A DNA stretch of 64,000 bases from Candidatus Melainabacteria bacterium (GCA_003242885.1 QKMZ01000001.1:124001-188000), one strand, 5' to 3'; counted from the first letter of the stretch, positions 24,083 through 33,284 are shown. Numbers and translations: made by a program. The notes: generated from the letters alone by a model not told the origin.

Positions 24083-24633
24083 GACTTTGCACCTTTGGAT
24101 TTCGCTGTGGTCAGATCGGAGTGTTTTTCAGCTTGATGAACATGTCCATTGCACTGTTCATGTTCACTCTCTGGTTCGTGCTTGTCTTTTCTTGTGTGCG
24201 TCTGCCCCTGTCCATGCCCGCAGTTCACCCATGATGTCGTTCCATCGGCGTAAGTTTCACGCTTCCAGATCGGAACTCGTTTTTTGATCTCGTTGATGAT
24301 GAATTCACATGCAACAAACGCTTCTTTTCTGTGCGCAGACGAAACCATCACAACTACTGCCAGCTCGCCTACCTTGAGCGGGCCGGTTCGGTGCACGCAG
24401 CACGCTTTCAGAATATCAAACTGTCTAGCTTCCTCGAGAATGCGCTGCCCTTCTTTGACTGCCAATTCTTCATATGCTTCGTATTCGAGCGCAGTTACTT
24501 CTTTGCCTTCGTTGTTTTCGCGCACCCAGCCTTCGAAAGCAACAAAGCCCCCGGCTTCAGGCGTGCTCACCCGACACTTAAGCGCATCCAAATCAATCGT
24601 GGTATTCGAGATGGAAAACTTCAATTCGCCCAC
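24079..24633 (-). CDS. moaE: Molybdopterin synthase catalytic subunit MoaE with His-rich tail
   Basis: 184 aa from a GTG at 24633, chosen because it lies just after the moaD stop with AGG upstream; a longer frame would overlap moaD by 89 nt. MoaE blocks: FEGWVRENNEGKEVTALEYE, HRTGPLKVGELAVVVMVSSAHR and the active-site KKRVPIWKRE. It transfers sulfur from MoaD thiocarboxylate to precursor Z. After the normal end (~residue 135) comes a ~48-residue extension with seven His and two Cys (GHGQGQTHTRKDKH, EHEQCNGHVH), unusual for the family and a possible metal-binding tail. Confidence 0.92.
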   Translation of the reverse strand: MGELKFSISNTTIDLDALKCRVSTPEAGGFVAFEGWVRENNEGKEVTALEYEAYEELAVKEGQRILEEARQFDILKACCVHRTGPLKVGELAVVVMVSSAHRKEAFVACEFIINEIKKRVPIWKRETYADGTTSWVNCGHGQGQTHTRKDKHEPESEHEQCNGHVHQAEKHSDLTTAKSKGAKS

Positions 24634-24640
24634 ATTGCAC

Positions 24641-24964
24641 CTATCCGCCTGCGACGGGTGGTATGAAAACAACTTTGTCGCTTTCGCTAAGAGTTTTGCT
24701 CCAGTCGGCAAATTCGTCATTGAGTGCAACTGCCACTGATGAGTGTTTCAGTGAAAAGCCGTACTGTTTTTGCAACTCTTCGTACAGTTCTAAAACCGTC
24801 GCGCTCTCCGTTTGTATTTTCTCGCTAGCTAAGCCGCGCTGCTCTTTGAGCAGTGCGAAATAATCCACGCGGACCGTCTTGCTGTTGCTTGCTGACAAGT
24901 GCGCCAACGCCTCTTTACCCGGGCTTTTCAGTCTGATTCTCGCATATGCGGAGGCTATTGTCAT
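24641..24964 (-). CDS. moaD: Molybdopterin synthase sulfur carrier subunit MoaD
   Basis: Ubiquitin-like sulfur carrier ending in Gly-Gly (VVFIPPVAGG), where MoaD is thiocarboxylated. Core VRVDYFALLKEQRGLASEKI and LYEELQKQYGFSL match the family. The start is uncertain: the ATG at 24964 gives 107 aa, while a TTG at 24898 (AGAGG upstream) gives 85 aa, closer to the usual ~80. First gene of the Moco operon, divergent from a MocR-like regulator with only ~85 nt between them. Confidence 0.85.
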   Translation of the reverse strand: MTIASAYARIRLKSPGKEALAHLSASNSKTVRVDYFALLKEQRGLASEKIQTESATVLELYEELQKQYGFSLKHSSVAVALNDEFADWSKTLSESDKVVFIPPVAGG

Positions 24965-25049
24965 TGCTGCCGCGTTGCCGTTTAACAACTCCGAAATGAG
25001 CCGCGACTATTGTGACCGTAGAACCGCCAGCACGGATGAGGACGTCGGC

Positions 25050-26567
25050 ATGACAATGAGAGCGAAAGTGGCGTCGGAGTGTGAGGCGCCGCTCTACAAG
25101 CAACTCGAAGAGTCGATAATTGCCGATATCGTCGCTGGGCGCCTAAAGCCCGGCGACGTCGTTCCGTCCACCTACACTTTGGCAGAGCGGCACGGTATTT
25201 CACGCGTGACGGCTGTCCGTTGCTATGAGGAGCTGAAGGGGCGTGGCTATCTGACCGCGCGCCGAGGAGGCTCCACTGTTGTCAATCCTGGGCTGGTCTT
25301 GCCGGGCGAACGTAGTGTTGTGCAGTCCTTTGAGCCCGACGAGCACGAACCTGGGCGCTTTGACAACTGTCTGGGTGCGCAGTTGCAGAAGCCTCCTGCC
25401 CAAGTGCTTCCGACGAAAGCCTGGATGAAGGCAATGCAGGCGGTTTGCGAAAGTAATGCCGCGGAATATTCTGGCAGCGCTGAGAGGCTCATTGCTCCGC
25501 GTTTGCGCTCGGCTGTGGCGGCTTTTTTGTTGAGGATGCGGGGTCTGTCAGTTTACTCACGCAATATTCTTGTCTTTGACTCAAAGTGGAATGCAATGGC
25601 TTTTGTTGCGGAAAACTTTCTGGAAAGGGGTGATACGGTTGCGGTGGAAAACCCCGGAGATCCGCTATTTGTTCATGAATGCTCTCGTCGAGCGTTAGAG
25701 CTAAAACTAATGCCAATCGACAGAGAGGGCGCTGTAATCGAACATCTTGAGCCTCGCTGTGGCGCGAAGCTGATTGCTGTGAGTCCTTCGGCGCACTTTC
25801 CGACCGGCGCTGTCATGTCTGAGCGAAGGCGTCAACAATTGGCTCGCTACGCGGGGAATAACGAAGCAATAATTCTTGAGGATGATGGCTATGCCCTCTT
25901 GCGCTTCGGAAAACAACCGGAACCGTCCCTCTACAACAAGTTTAAAAATGCTCTTCATCTGGGCTCTTTTGGCGCTTATCTCGGGCACTTGTGCCAGCTC
26001 TCCTATCTTGTCGTGCCGGATCATTTACTCGAAAGGCTGGCTCCCGGTCTCGATGTTAGAGCATTTAGCCAGCCCACATTTGTTCATCTTGCGCTTGCAA
26101 GCATGCTGGAATCAAGCGCTCTCGAGTTGGCGATCTTTAAGCAGCGTGCGACATTGCAGAAGCATAGGCAGGAGATTTTGTCGGTTCTCATCAATGAATT
26201 CAAAGACATACTTTCAGTGAATGCCGGATCGACTGGATGTGATTTGCTACTGCGGTTTCATTCGCATCTTTCTAAAGAGCTGGTTCTTCAGGCTCTGGAT
26301 GCTTGTAGGATTGAACGCAGTTCGCTTGAACGATGCTATGCAGAGTTCGCAGAAGGTCAGCGTGTTGAAATACTTTTGCCATTGATTGGGTGGCATGACC
26401 CTTCAGGTAACTCTGTGGACAAATTGCTGGCTGTAAAACGGTATCTGGCGATGTGCGATATTCCGTCGAACTCCGCGTTCGATGTTTCACCCAGCGCATC
26501 CATCGCTGATGTGTTAACTGCATCAACGCAATTTCAAAGTCCGAGTTTAATGTACACCAGGCAGTAA
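25050..26567 (+). CDS. MocR-like GntR regulator lacking the PLP lysine
   Basis: 505 aa from the ATG at 25050 (GAGG 8 nt upstream). The N-terminal GntR winged helix covers ~10-75 (PLYKQLEESIIADIVAGRLK, LAERHGISRVTAVRCYEELK). The rest is a fold-type I aminotransferase-like domain, the MocR/PdxR layout. In MocR proteins the PLP-binding lysine sits in a G-T-F-S-K motif. The aligned segment here reads GSFGAYL (residues ~305-311), with Ala at about 309 in place of Lys, so PLP cannot be bound covalently in the usual way. Divergent from the Moco operon, which it might regulate; the ligand is unknown. Confidence 0.82.
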   Translation: MTMRAKVASECEAPLYKQLEESIIADIVAGRLKPGDVVPSTYTLAERHGISRVTAVRCYEELKGRGYLTARRGGSTVVNPGLVLPGERSVVQSFEPDEHEPGRFDNCLGAQLQKPPAQVLPTKAWMKAMQAVCESNAAEYSGSAERLIAPRLRSAVAAFLLRMRGLSVYSRNILVFDSKWNAMAFVAENFLERGDTVAVENPGDPLFVHECSRRALELKLMPIDREGAVIEHLEPRCGAKLIAVSPSAHFPTGAVMSERRRQQLARYAGNNEAIILEDDGYALLRFGKQPEPSLYNKFKNALHLGSFGAYLGHLCQLSYLVVPDHLLERLAPGLDVRAFSQPTFVHLALASMLESSALELAIFKQRATLQKHRQEILSVLINEFKDILSVNAGSTGCDLLLRFHSHLSKELVLQALDACRIERSSLERCYAEFAEGQRVEILLPLIGWHDPSGNSVDKLLAVKRYLAMCDIPSNSAFDVSPSASIADVLTASTQFQSPSLMYTRQ

Positions 26568-26629
26568 TAAATCGCATCGAAGCTGGTAGAGTGTTGCTCT
26601 TCGCCAGGCTTCTGCATGAGGATTTCAAC

Positions 26630-28627
26630 ATGTCAGTCGAGAAAAGACCCTTTGGTTCGTGGACCTCGCCCCTCGCCGCGTCGCAAATTGCCGCGGGAGT
26701 TATTAAGGTAGGTCAGCCTCAGTGGGATGGTGATGACCTGTACTGGCTAGAAGGTCGACCCCTCGAAGGTGGGCGCAACGTCATCGTCAGGCGCTCCGCG
26801 TCCGGCAAAGTTGAAGACATGTTGCATGCTCCATTCAATGCGCGCACTCGTGTTCATGAATATGGCGGTGGCGATTACATGGTGGTCGATGGAACGATTT
26901 ATTTCTCCAACTTCGAAGACCAGCAGATTTACATGTCGAAAGCGGGCGCGCTGCCCACATTCCTGGCAGGCAACAAGAACACTCGCTTTGCTGATTACAA
27001 TTTTGACCGAAAGAGAAAACTTGTTTTCTGCGTAATGGAAACACATGGTGCAACAGAGCATGATGTAACCAACACTGTTGTTTCGATCAACGAAAAAGGC
27101 GAGATATCGCAAGTTGCCGGTGGATCGGACTTCTATATGTCGCCTCGTGTCAGCCCTGATGGACGCTTTGTTTGCTACGTTCAATGGAATCATCCAAACA
27201 TGCCTTGGGACGAAAGCGAGCTTTATCTTGCCGAACTCGATGCGGAAGGAAAAGTTTCCAAACTTGAGCGAGTCGCGGGAGGCAAGGATTTATCAGTGTC
27301 TTCGCCGCAGTGGGGGCACGACGGTACTTTGTATTTCGTGAGCGAGGAAACGGGATTTTGGAATCTGCATAAAATTGATGCGGAGGATTTGAAAGATTCT
27401 GTTAGCAAAGATCTTTATGCGAAAGCTGCAATCGTTCTGAAAGAACAGCGCGAACATGCTTTGCCAGCTTGGGTTTTTGGCATGTCCAACTATGCTCCTC
27501 TAAAGGATGGCAATGTTCTTCTGTCTGCGAACGATCGTGGGACGTGGGAGCTCGTACTTTTGGAGCAGGATGGCAAAGGTGGATTGAAACCTTTGAGAAT
27601 CGATTCGCCGTACGCCAATTTTGCCTACGTAAAGGCAGGCAACAAGCAGGCTGCGATGTGCGCTGGTTCCCCAGACGCGTTTTCCGCATTGGTTTCATTC
27701 GATTTGAAAGAACATACATTCGAAGTCGAGCGTGCAACGACTGAGATGCATGTCGACAAAAAGTACATTTCAAAACCACAAACAATTGAATTTAAAACCG
27801 AAGACAATAAAACCGCTTTCGCGTTTTTCTATCCACCAAAGAACGACGATTTTGAAGCACCTGCCGGTGAATTGCCGCCTTTGATTGTGTTTAGTCATGG
27901 AGGACCTACAGGTCAAACATCGAATGATCTTCGCCTTTCAATTCAATATTGGACTAGCCGTGGTTTTGCAATCGTTGATGTGAATTATGGCGGCAGCACT
28001 GGCTTTGGACGTGAATACCGCGAGCGATTGAAGAAAAGCTGGGGCATTGTCGATATGCATGACTGCCAAAACGCCGCGCGCTATCTCGCTGGCAAAGGTC
28101 TGGTCGACAAAGATAGAATGGCTATCGCCGGTGGAAGCGCGGGCGGCTATACGACTCTTTGCGCGCTAACGTTTGGTGACGTTTTCCGCGCCGGTGCCAG
28201 TCACTTTGGTGTGAGCGATTTGGAAGCTTTGGCGCTTGATACTCACAAGTTTGAATCGCGCTATCTTGATCGCCTGGTGGGAGATTACCCAGCGGATAAG
28301 GAAACCTACATCGCGCGCTCGCCGATTCATCACACGGACAAGCTCTCCTGCCCGATCATTTTCTTGCAAGGAACAGAGGACAAGGTTGTTCCGCCATCGC
28401 AATCTGAAGCGATGGTAGATGCGCTCAAAGCAAAAAAACTTCCGGTTGCTTATGTTCTCTTTGAAGGAGAACAGCATGGCTTCCGCCAGGCGAAGAACAT
28501 CGCTCGCGCACTAGAAGCAGAGTTGTATTTTTACTCTCGCGTGTTCGATTTTGAACTCGGCAATCCCGTCGAGCCGGTCGAAATCGTGAATGAGGACGCT
28601 CTTCAAAAGGTCGGCGGCAAGCGGTAG
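26630..28627 (+). CDS. S9 family (prolyl oligopeptidase-like) serine peptidase
   Basis: 665 aa from the ATG at 26630 (GAGG 8 nt upstream; an earlier frame start at 26591 lacks a site). The N-terminal ~390 residues are a beta-propeller-like region with DGR..Y and SPDGRFVCYV-type repeats. The C-terminal alpha/beta hydrolase holds the triad S503 (AGGSAGGYT), D584 (QGTEDKVVPP) and H616 (GEQHGF), with the oxyanion block VFSHGGPTG. Most like dipeptidyl/acylaminoacyl peptidases. No signal peptide, so probably cytoplasmic. Confidence 0.92.
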   Translation: MSVEKRPFGSWTSPLAASQIAAGVIKVGQPQWDGDDLYWLEGRPLEGGRNVIVRRSASGKVEDMLHAPFNARTRVHEYGGGDYMVVDGTIYFSNFEDQQIYMSKAGALPTFLAGNKNTRFADYNFDRKRKLVFCVMETHGATEHDVTNTVVSINEKGEISQVAGGSDFYMSPRVSPDGRFVCYVQWNHPNMPWDESELYLAELDAEGKVSKLERVAGGKDLSVSSPQWGHDGTLYFVSEETGFWNLHKIDAEDLKDSVSKDLYAKAAIVLKEQREHALPAWVFGMSNYAPLKDGNVLLSANDRGTWELVLLEQDGKGGLKPLRIDSPYANFAYVKAGNKQAAMCAGSPDAFSALVSFDLKEHTFEVERATTEMHVDKKYISKPQTIEFKTEDNKTAFAFFYPPKNDDFEAPAGELPPLIVFSHGGPTGQTSNDLRLSIQYWTSRGFAIVDVNYGGSTGFGREYRERLKKSWGIVDMHDCQNAARYLAGKGLVDKDRMAIAGGSAGGYTTLCALTFGDVFRAGASHFGVSDLEALALDTHKFESRYLDRLVGDYPADKETYIARSPIHHTDKLSCPIIFLQGTEDKVVPPSQSEAMVDALKAKKLPVAYVLFEGEQHGFRQAKNIARALEAELYFYSRVFDFELGNPVEPVEIVNEDALQKVGGKR

Positions 28628-28631
28628 ATTG

Positions 28632-28838
28632 CTACTCAACCTTGAACATCTCGCGAGCTTTTTTGAGATTATCTTCGTCGAGCCATTCTTCGGTGAATCC
28701 GCAAGATAGGCATAGATAGCGCGTGATGAATGCTTTTGCCGAGAATATTTCTATCTGAAGGCAAGCACCATCAATAGATGCGCCTGCGCTCACGTCCCTC
28801 ATCTCTGTGGAACATTTAGAACACTTCTTATTGCTCAC
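28632..28838 (-). CDS. Small zinc-ribbon protein
   Basis: 68 aa with two CxxC knuckles, KCSKC near the N-terminus and LCLSC at ~43-47, the pattern of a single zinc ribbon. The acidic C-terminal helix (EEWLDEDNLKKAREMF) is typical of short nucleic-acid-binding or accessory Zn ribbons. It starts 8 nt after the stop of the membrane-protein gene upstream on the same strand, so the two form an operon. Exact role unknown. Confidence 0.75.
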   Translation of the reverse strand: MSNKKCSKCSTEMRDVSAGASIDGACLQIEIFSAKAFITRYLCLSCGFTEEWLDEDNLKKAREMFKVE

Positions 28839-28846
28839 GATTTCGC

Positions 28847-29809
28847 TTAGCCTTCAGCGGTTGCTTCTTCTTTGACTTCAAGCATGCCTGAAACTTGTTC
28901 GAGCATTTGCTTGCGCTCGCCTTCGCTTGCCTTTTCATATTGGCGGAAGACGCCTGCGATTTGCAACCAGCGGGAGTCATTTGAGTCCGGCACCGATATA
29001 CGCATCGCTACATCGCGCATGAGCTGTGAAAAGGAGAAGCATTCGCCTTCAAGATTTTGGAAGCCTTCATCTTTCTCAATTGCGATACCGAGGCGCAATG
29101 CAGAGACGTAAGCATCGACCGAGGGTTCGATCTTGAGAAGCTCGCGCTCCAATAGCACCAAATCCGATGCCATGAACATTTGCTCTTTCATTGAAGAAGT
29201 AGGAGTAAAAACGTCAGGCACCATAAGCGGTGCGTCGTCGTCTTCCTCTTCGTGGCGTTCTCTGTCTCTGCGATCTTCGTCTTCATGACCAGAGTAAACG
29301 TGCGTTCTAAAACTATGTCTGCCTTCGTGCTGCTCGTCCTCGCGCTCGAAGTAGTAGTCAGACAGAGTGTTCATGCTGAAACGCTGCTCTCGGCGCGCCA
29401 GATCGATACAGACGAATGCAGCCATGATGATGGTCAATATTGACGCAAATGGAACAAGCCATGCGGAGTGTGCGCTGTTTGTCGGCAAGAATGCTGCAAT
29501 GAGTCCTTCGTGCCTTGCGGTGAGTAACGAGCCGCACCAGGTCGCAGTCAACAGACTCATTACTACAGCGGTCGGAAGCTTGTGAGTCGGTGCCGCCTTG
29601 GTTCCCAGCAAAATGAAGAGTCCGGCTGAGATGACTGCGCCACAAACCCAAGCTGCGTCATTAAGGAAGGCAAGCGGTGGGACAACGGCTGCTGCGTCCT
29701 TCCATGCGCAGAACAAAAACTGCCCAATAGAAAAGCCGATAGCGCCTCCCGGTAATACGAGAAGCCATCTAAACGGTGATGTGTAATGTCCTTCCATTGG
29801 TGTCTTCAC
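28847..29809 (-). CDS. Four-TM membrane protein with acidic cytoplasmic domain
   Basis: 320 aa, no family recognised. The start is a GTG at 29809, with an ATG four codons later as the alternative. Four hydrophobic segments occupy the first ~140 residues (about 13-32, 40-62, 78-97, 112-133). They are followed by a very charged linker (GHEDEDRRDRERHEEEDDD, ~172-192) and a helical C-terminal domain of ~110 residues. Co-transcribed with the zinc-ribbon gene 8 nt downstream. Confidence 0.7.
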   Translation of the reverse strand: MKTPMEGHYTSPFRWLLVLPGGAIGFSIGQFLFCAWKDAAAVVPPLAFLNDAAWVCGAVISAGLFILLGTKAAPTHKLPTAVVMSLLTATWCGSLLTARHEGLIAAFLPTNSAHSAWLVPFASILTIIMAAFVCIDLARREQRFSMNTLSDYYFEREDEQHEGRHSFRTHVYSGHEDEDRRDRERHEEEDDDAPLMVPDVFTPTSSMKEQMFMASDLVLLERELLKIEPSVDAYVSALRLGIAIEKDEGFQNLEGECFSFSQLMRDVAMRISVPDSNDSRWLQIAGVFRQYEKASEGERKQMLEQVSGMLEVKEEATAEG

Positions 29810-29897
29810 TGACCTGAGCTACCTGACTTGTAAAGATAACATAGTTAATCTATATATCAAAACTCTTGAGAGCCAATTAAATAGAGAGCCTAAATCG

Positions 29898-30716
29898 TTA
29901 GTTTCCCCACCCCTTCCTGTTTGAACCCAATGCCTCGCCAGTCATGGGCACGAAACGAACTGGAATTAACCGATTTGCTTCCATTCGGCCCTCCTCCAAC
30001 TTAAAAATCATAAGTTCTTGGGTCCCCTCGCCGATGGGAATAATCATTCGACCTCCCTCAATTAGTTGTTCGAACAGATGCTCGGGAAGGTGGTCTGGGG
30101 CTGCTGTTACGATTATTCGGTCGAACGGGGCTTCCTCTTTCCATCCGCGATAACCGTCTCCAGTGCGGATTATCACGTTTTCTATGCCCAGGCTAGCCAG
30201 CCGCAGCCGAGTTTCCTCAGCCAAACTCGGAACGATTTCAATTGAATAGACCGATTGGCAGAGTGATGCCAATACAGCTGATTGATAGCCGCAGCCGGTT
30301 CCGATCTCCAGAACCCGGCACTGTTTTGTTAGTTGCAGCGCTTCTGTCATGAGCGCCACAATGTAGGGCTGCGAGATTGTTTGCCCATTGCCAATCGGCA
30401 ACGCGCCATCCTCGTAGGCGTGATCTTTGATGTTTTGAGGGACAAACATGTGACGAGGAAGTCGTCTCATAGCCTTGAGAACGTCAGCATTTCTAACGCC
30501 CCGAGCAACAATCTGAGTCGTGACCATCGACTCTCTTTCGTTTGCTCGTGCTGGTTCTGCGTAGAAGTCGTTTCGCTTGCAATCAACCGATGTTTTCTCA
30601 GGTGCACTCCCTGTGCTCTCTTTCGCGGACGCCTTTGATTGCACCCATGATTTCAATGGTGCAAATGCTTTGTCTAGTCCTGCTTTTAGTCGGTTAGACA
30701 CGTCAGGCTCCCGCAA
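29898..30716 (-). CDS. pcm: Protein-L-isoaspartate O-methyltransferase
   Basis: 272 aa. It repairs isoaspartyl residues in damaged proteins using SAM. Family blocks: MVTTQIVARGV, RLPRHMFVP, AYEDGALPIGNGQTISQPYI, SAM motif LEIGTGCGYQSAVLA and FDRIIVTAAPDHLPE. The TTG start at 30716 gives a ~55-residue charged N-terminal extension; the family-like residues just before the internal Met64 argue that the true start lies upstream of it. Divergent from the SDR gene. Confidence 0.92.
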   Translation of the reverse strand: MREPDVSNRLKAGLDKAFAPLKSWVQSKASAKESTGSAPEKTSVDCKRNDFYAEPARANERESMVTTQIVARGVRNADVLKAMRRLPRHMFVPQNIKDHAYEDGALPIGNGQTISQPYIVALMTEALQLTKQCRVLEIGTGCGYQSAVLASLCQSVYSIEIVPSLAEETRLRLASLGIENVIIRTGDGYRGWKEEAPFDRIIVTAAPDHLPEHLFEQLIEGGRMIIPIGEGTQELMIFKLEEGRMEANRLIPVRFVPMTGEALGSNRKGWGN

Positions 30717-30929
30717 ATATGTTTAAAGTCGATTGATTTTCTGGTTAGACAAGAGGGAAACCGGTAAGTTCCGCGATGAAAAATCAGACTTTCTATTCCG
30801 ATTGTACTCTTGGATGCTTCCGAGGACAAAAAAATGGGCGCAAATCGCATATGATCACGTTTACCAAATTTGTGGGCGCGTCCGGCGTCCAGTTATTGTA
30901 TTTCAGCAGTACAGGAGTTTGACGGCGAT

Positions 30930-31751
30930 ATGAGTCTGAAAGGCAAGACCATTTTCATTACCGGGGCATCACGCGGCATAGGCAAAGCAATTGCTGAGCG
31001 CGCTGCTAAAGATGGCGCGAATATTGTGATTGCGGCAAAAACGGTTGAGGAGAATAGTCGACTTCCGGGCACCATATACAGTGCCGCTGAGGATATTGAA
31101 AAACTCGGTGGCAAAGCCTTGGCGTTGCAGGTAGATGTGCGATTCGATGATCAGATCAAAGAAGCTATCGACAAGGCTGCTGAGAAGTTCGGTGGGTTGG
31201 ATATCTTGGTGAACAACGCGTCGGCAATCAGTCTTACAAATACCTTGGACACTGATGCAAAACGTTTTGATCTTATGCATCAAGTCAATGTTCGCGGAAC
31301 ATATCTCAATTCTCGCGCTGCCATTGCGTATTTGGAGAAGGCTGCAAATCCGCATATTCTCAATCTTTCGCCGCCGCTCAACATGGATCCGAAATGGTTT
31401 GGACCGCACGTTGCTTACACCATGTCCAAGTATGGAATGTCGATGTGCACTTTGGGCATGTCGAAGGAATTGGCGAAAAAGAAAATCGCCGTCAATTCTT
31501 TGTGGCCAGAAACCGGCATCGCCACAGCCGCCGTAAAGAATTTACTGGGCGGCGATGATGCGATGAAGATGTGCCGCAAGCCCGAGATTGTCGCCGACGC
31601 TGCGTATTGGATCTTGACGCAGCCGTCGACTGAATGCACGGGCAACTTCTTCATTGACTCGGAAGTTCTGAAAAACTCCGGAGTAAAAGATTTGGACAGT
31701 TATGCCGTCATGCCAGGGCAGAAGCTGATGCCCGATTTCTTTCTTGGGTAA
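30930..31751 (+). CDS. Short-chain dehydrogenase, HSDL2-like
   Basis: 273 aa from the ATG at 30930 (an upstream ATG at 30870 would add unrelated residues). Classical SDR: cofactor motif TGASRGIG (11-18), NNAS (95-98), catalytic S147, Y163 and K167 (YTMSK). The insert after the first motif (AAKTVEENSRLPGTIYSAAE) and the NSLWPETGIATAA block match the HSDL2-type branch linked to lipid metabolism. The substrate is not determinable. Divergent from pcm and convergent with the WG-repeat gene. Confidence 0.9.
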   Translation: MSLKGKTIFITGASRGIGKAIAERAAKDGANIVIAAKTVEENSRLPGTIYSAAEDIEKLGGKALALQVDVRFDDQIKEAIDKAAEKFGGLDILVNNASAISLTNTLDTDAKRFDLMHQVNVRGTYLNSRAAIAYLEKAANPHILNLSPPLNMDPKWFGPHVAYTMSKYGMSMCTLGMSKELAKKKIAVNSLWPETGIATAAVKNLLGGDDAMKMCRKPEIVADAAYWILTQPSTECTGNFFIDSEVLKNSGVKDLDSYAVMPGQKLMPDFFLG

Positions 31752-31756
31752 CTTCT

Positions 31757-31771
31757 GGGGCGACGCCACGC
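31757..31771. repeat. Partial GGGCGACGC repeat
   Basis: GGGGCGACGCCACGC resembles the left arm of the palindromes at 21863 and 22997; the right arm is absent. Confidence 0.35.
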
Positions 31772-31837
31772 ACAGTCCAAACAAACGTAGCGGCGACAAC
31801 ATGCGTCGACCGGTTTTACATTGCTGCATTGCTGGAA

Positions 31838-31862
31838 AAGGGCGATGACCCGCATCGCCCTT
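31838..31862 (-). terminator. Rho-independent terminator of the WG-repeat gene
   Basis: AAGGGCGATG and CATCGCCCTT form a 10-bp perfect stem with a 5-nt loop. On the minus strand it ends in a TTTT run and lies 44 nt after the WG-repeat stop codon. It may also stop the convergent SDR transcript. Confidence 0.75.
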
Positions 31863-31905
31863 CCCGTATTAGTTGCTATCGATGTGCGCTTGCCGACGCG
31901 CTACT

Positions 31906-33099
31906 CTAGTTCTTCGCTCTTTCTGTTTTTACTGCTGCGAGGTCTTCCGAAAAATCGTCAGCGTCGGAATACTTCGGTTCGATTGCGATCTTTCCGTTGT
32001 GGTCGAGGAAGCCTGTTTTGTCATCCGTGACTACGCGAGCCATTCCTCCGGCGAATGGGTAGGCATCATCGAAAGTTAGAGGCACAATTACTTTGCCTTT
32101 CTTGTCGATGAATCCCCATTTTGCAGCCACGAGAGAAGGCGACATGCCCATCTGCCATCTACCCTTCGCGACCGGCGCAAGACCCTCGGAGAACGGCAGT
32201 CCAAAGCTGTACTTGCCGTCGATTGTCTTGTTGCCATTGGCGTCAATGTATGTCCAGGTGCGCGGGCGTCCATCTTTTTCCTTGGCTCCGGTGGCAACAC
32301 ACGCAAGCCCTTCCGAGAAGGGTGTCGCGCCATCGTACGTCGGTTTGATAATTGTCTTGCCCTTCGAATCGAGGAAGCCGAAAAGGCCGCCAGTGACAAT
32401 CCAGTTGTGACCCATTCCGGTTAGTCCCATGACACTGCCGCTTAATTTGAGGTAAGTCAGAGTGTTGTCCGGACTTTGCAATATCAATTGATATGAGGGT
32501 TTGACGAGAAACGTTCCATCACGATCGATAACGCCATAGTGCTGTCCGTTTTGGATAATTGCCAGACCTTTGTTGAACTCATTTGCGTCGCTAAATTGCG
32601 GTTTGATGACAGTCTTGCCTGTTTTATCTATATAGCCCCACTGCGCGTCGGAACCGACTCCGTCGCCGCGTTTGAATTTCACAGCCGCAACGCCTTCCTG
32701 GAAAGAATGCGCGTCCTCAAACGCGGGTTCAATTACAAACTTGCCTTCCTTGTCAATAAATCCGTACAGTTTTTCCACAGCGGACGCATCGACAACTGCT
32801 GCGAGCCCTTCTTTGAAAGAACCAGCCTCTGAGAATCTAGGCTCAATTTTCATCGCGCCTGTTTTATCTACAAACCCAAAGCGCTCCCCTATCTTCACCG
32901 CCGCAAGTCCCTCCGAAAATGGACCCGCTTCGTCGTAACCTGGTTGGATCACCATTTTGCCGTTGCGGTCGATGTAGCCATAAGCTTCTTCGCTTTTGGC
33001 ACTCGCCGCCATAGCCTTTAGACCGGGCATACCAAAGTTTAAACCAGAACAGATAAGCCCGACTTGGGCTGTAATTGCCAGAGCAATAATTTTTCGCAT
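31906..33099 (-). CDS. Secreted WG-repeat protein
   Basis: 397 aa with an N-terminal signal peptide (IIALAITAQVGLICSGLNFG) and nine WG-type repeats of ~35-45 residues. Each carries a WGYIDKTGK..I.P.F..A..F.EGLAAV core; the Trp/Phe-Gly pair is kept in most, while repeats 5 and 7 are the most diverged. The ATG is preceded by GGAGG at 6 nt. WG repeats are believed to form extracellular beta structures; the binding partner is unknown. A 13-nt tandem repeat array lies ~60 nt upstream of the start. Confidence 0.9.
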   Translation of the reverse strand: MRKIIALAITAQVGLICSGLNFGMPGLKAMAASAKSEEAYGYIDRNGKMVIQPGYDEAGPFSEGLAAVKIGERFGFVDKTGAMKIEPRFSEAGSFKEGLAAVVDASAVEKLYGFIDKEGKFVIEPAFEDAHSFQEGVAAVKFKRGDGVGSDAQWGYIDKTGKTVIKPQFSDANEFNKGLAIIQNGQHYGVIDRDGTFLVKPSYQLILQSPDNTLTYLKLSGSVMGLTGMGHNWIVTGGLFGFLDSKGKTIIKPTYDGATPFSEGLACVATGAKEKDGRPRTWTYIDANGNKTIDGKYSFGLPFSEGLAPVAKGRWQMGMSPSLVAAKWGFIDKKGKVIVPLTFDDAYPFAGGMARVVTDDKTGFLDHNGKIAIEPKYSDADDFSEDLAAVKTERAKN

Positions 33100-33157
33100 A
33101 TTGCCACCTCCAAGGTCTCTTAACTTGGAGGTGCTGGGAATTAGGGGGTTGCAAGAA

Positions 33158-33273
33158 AGTTCTTAGGCCACTTGCTTAAGCGAGTTTCTCAAGCCAGTTT
33201 CTCAAGCCAGTTTCTCAAGCCAGTTTCTCAGGCCACTTTCTTGAGCTGTCTTCTCAAGTCAGTTTCTCAGAGG
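33158..33273. repeat. 13-nt tandem repeat array
   Basis: About nine units of AGTTTCTCAAGCC. Units 3 to 5 are identical, unit 6 differs by one base, and the outer ones are degraded. It fills the gap between the WG-repeat gene promoter and the stop of the FMN reductase gene. Confidence 0.85.
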
Positions 33274-33284
33274 GTGTTGGACAC

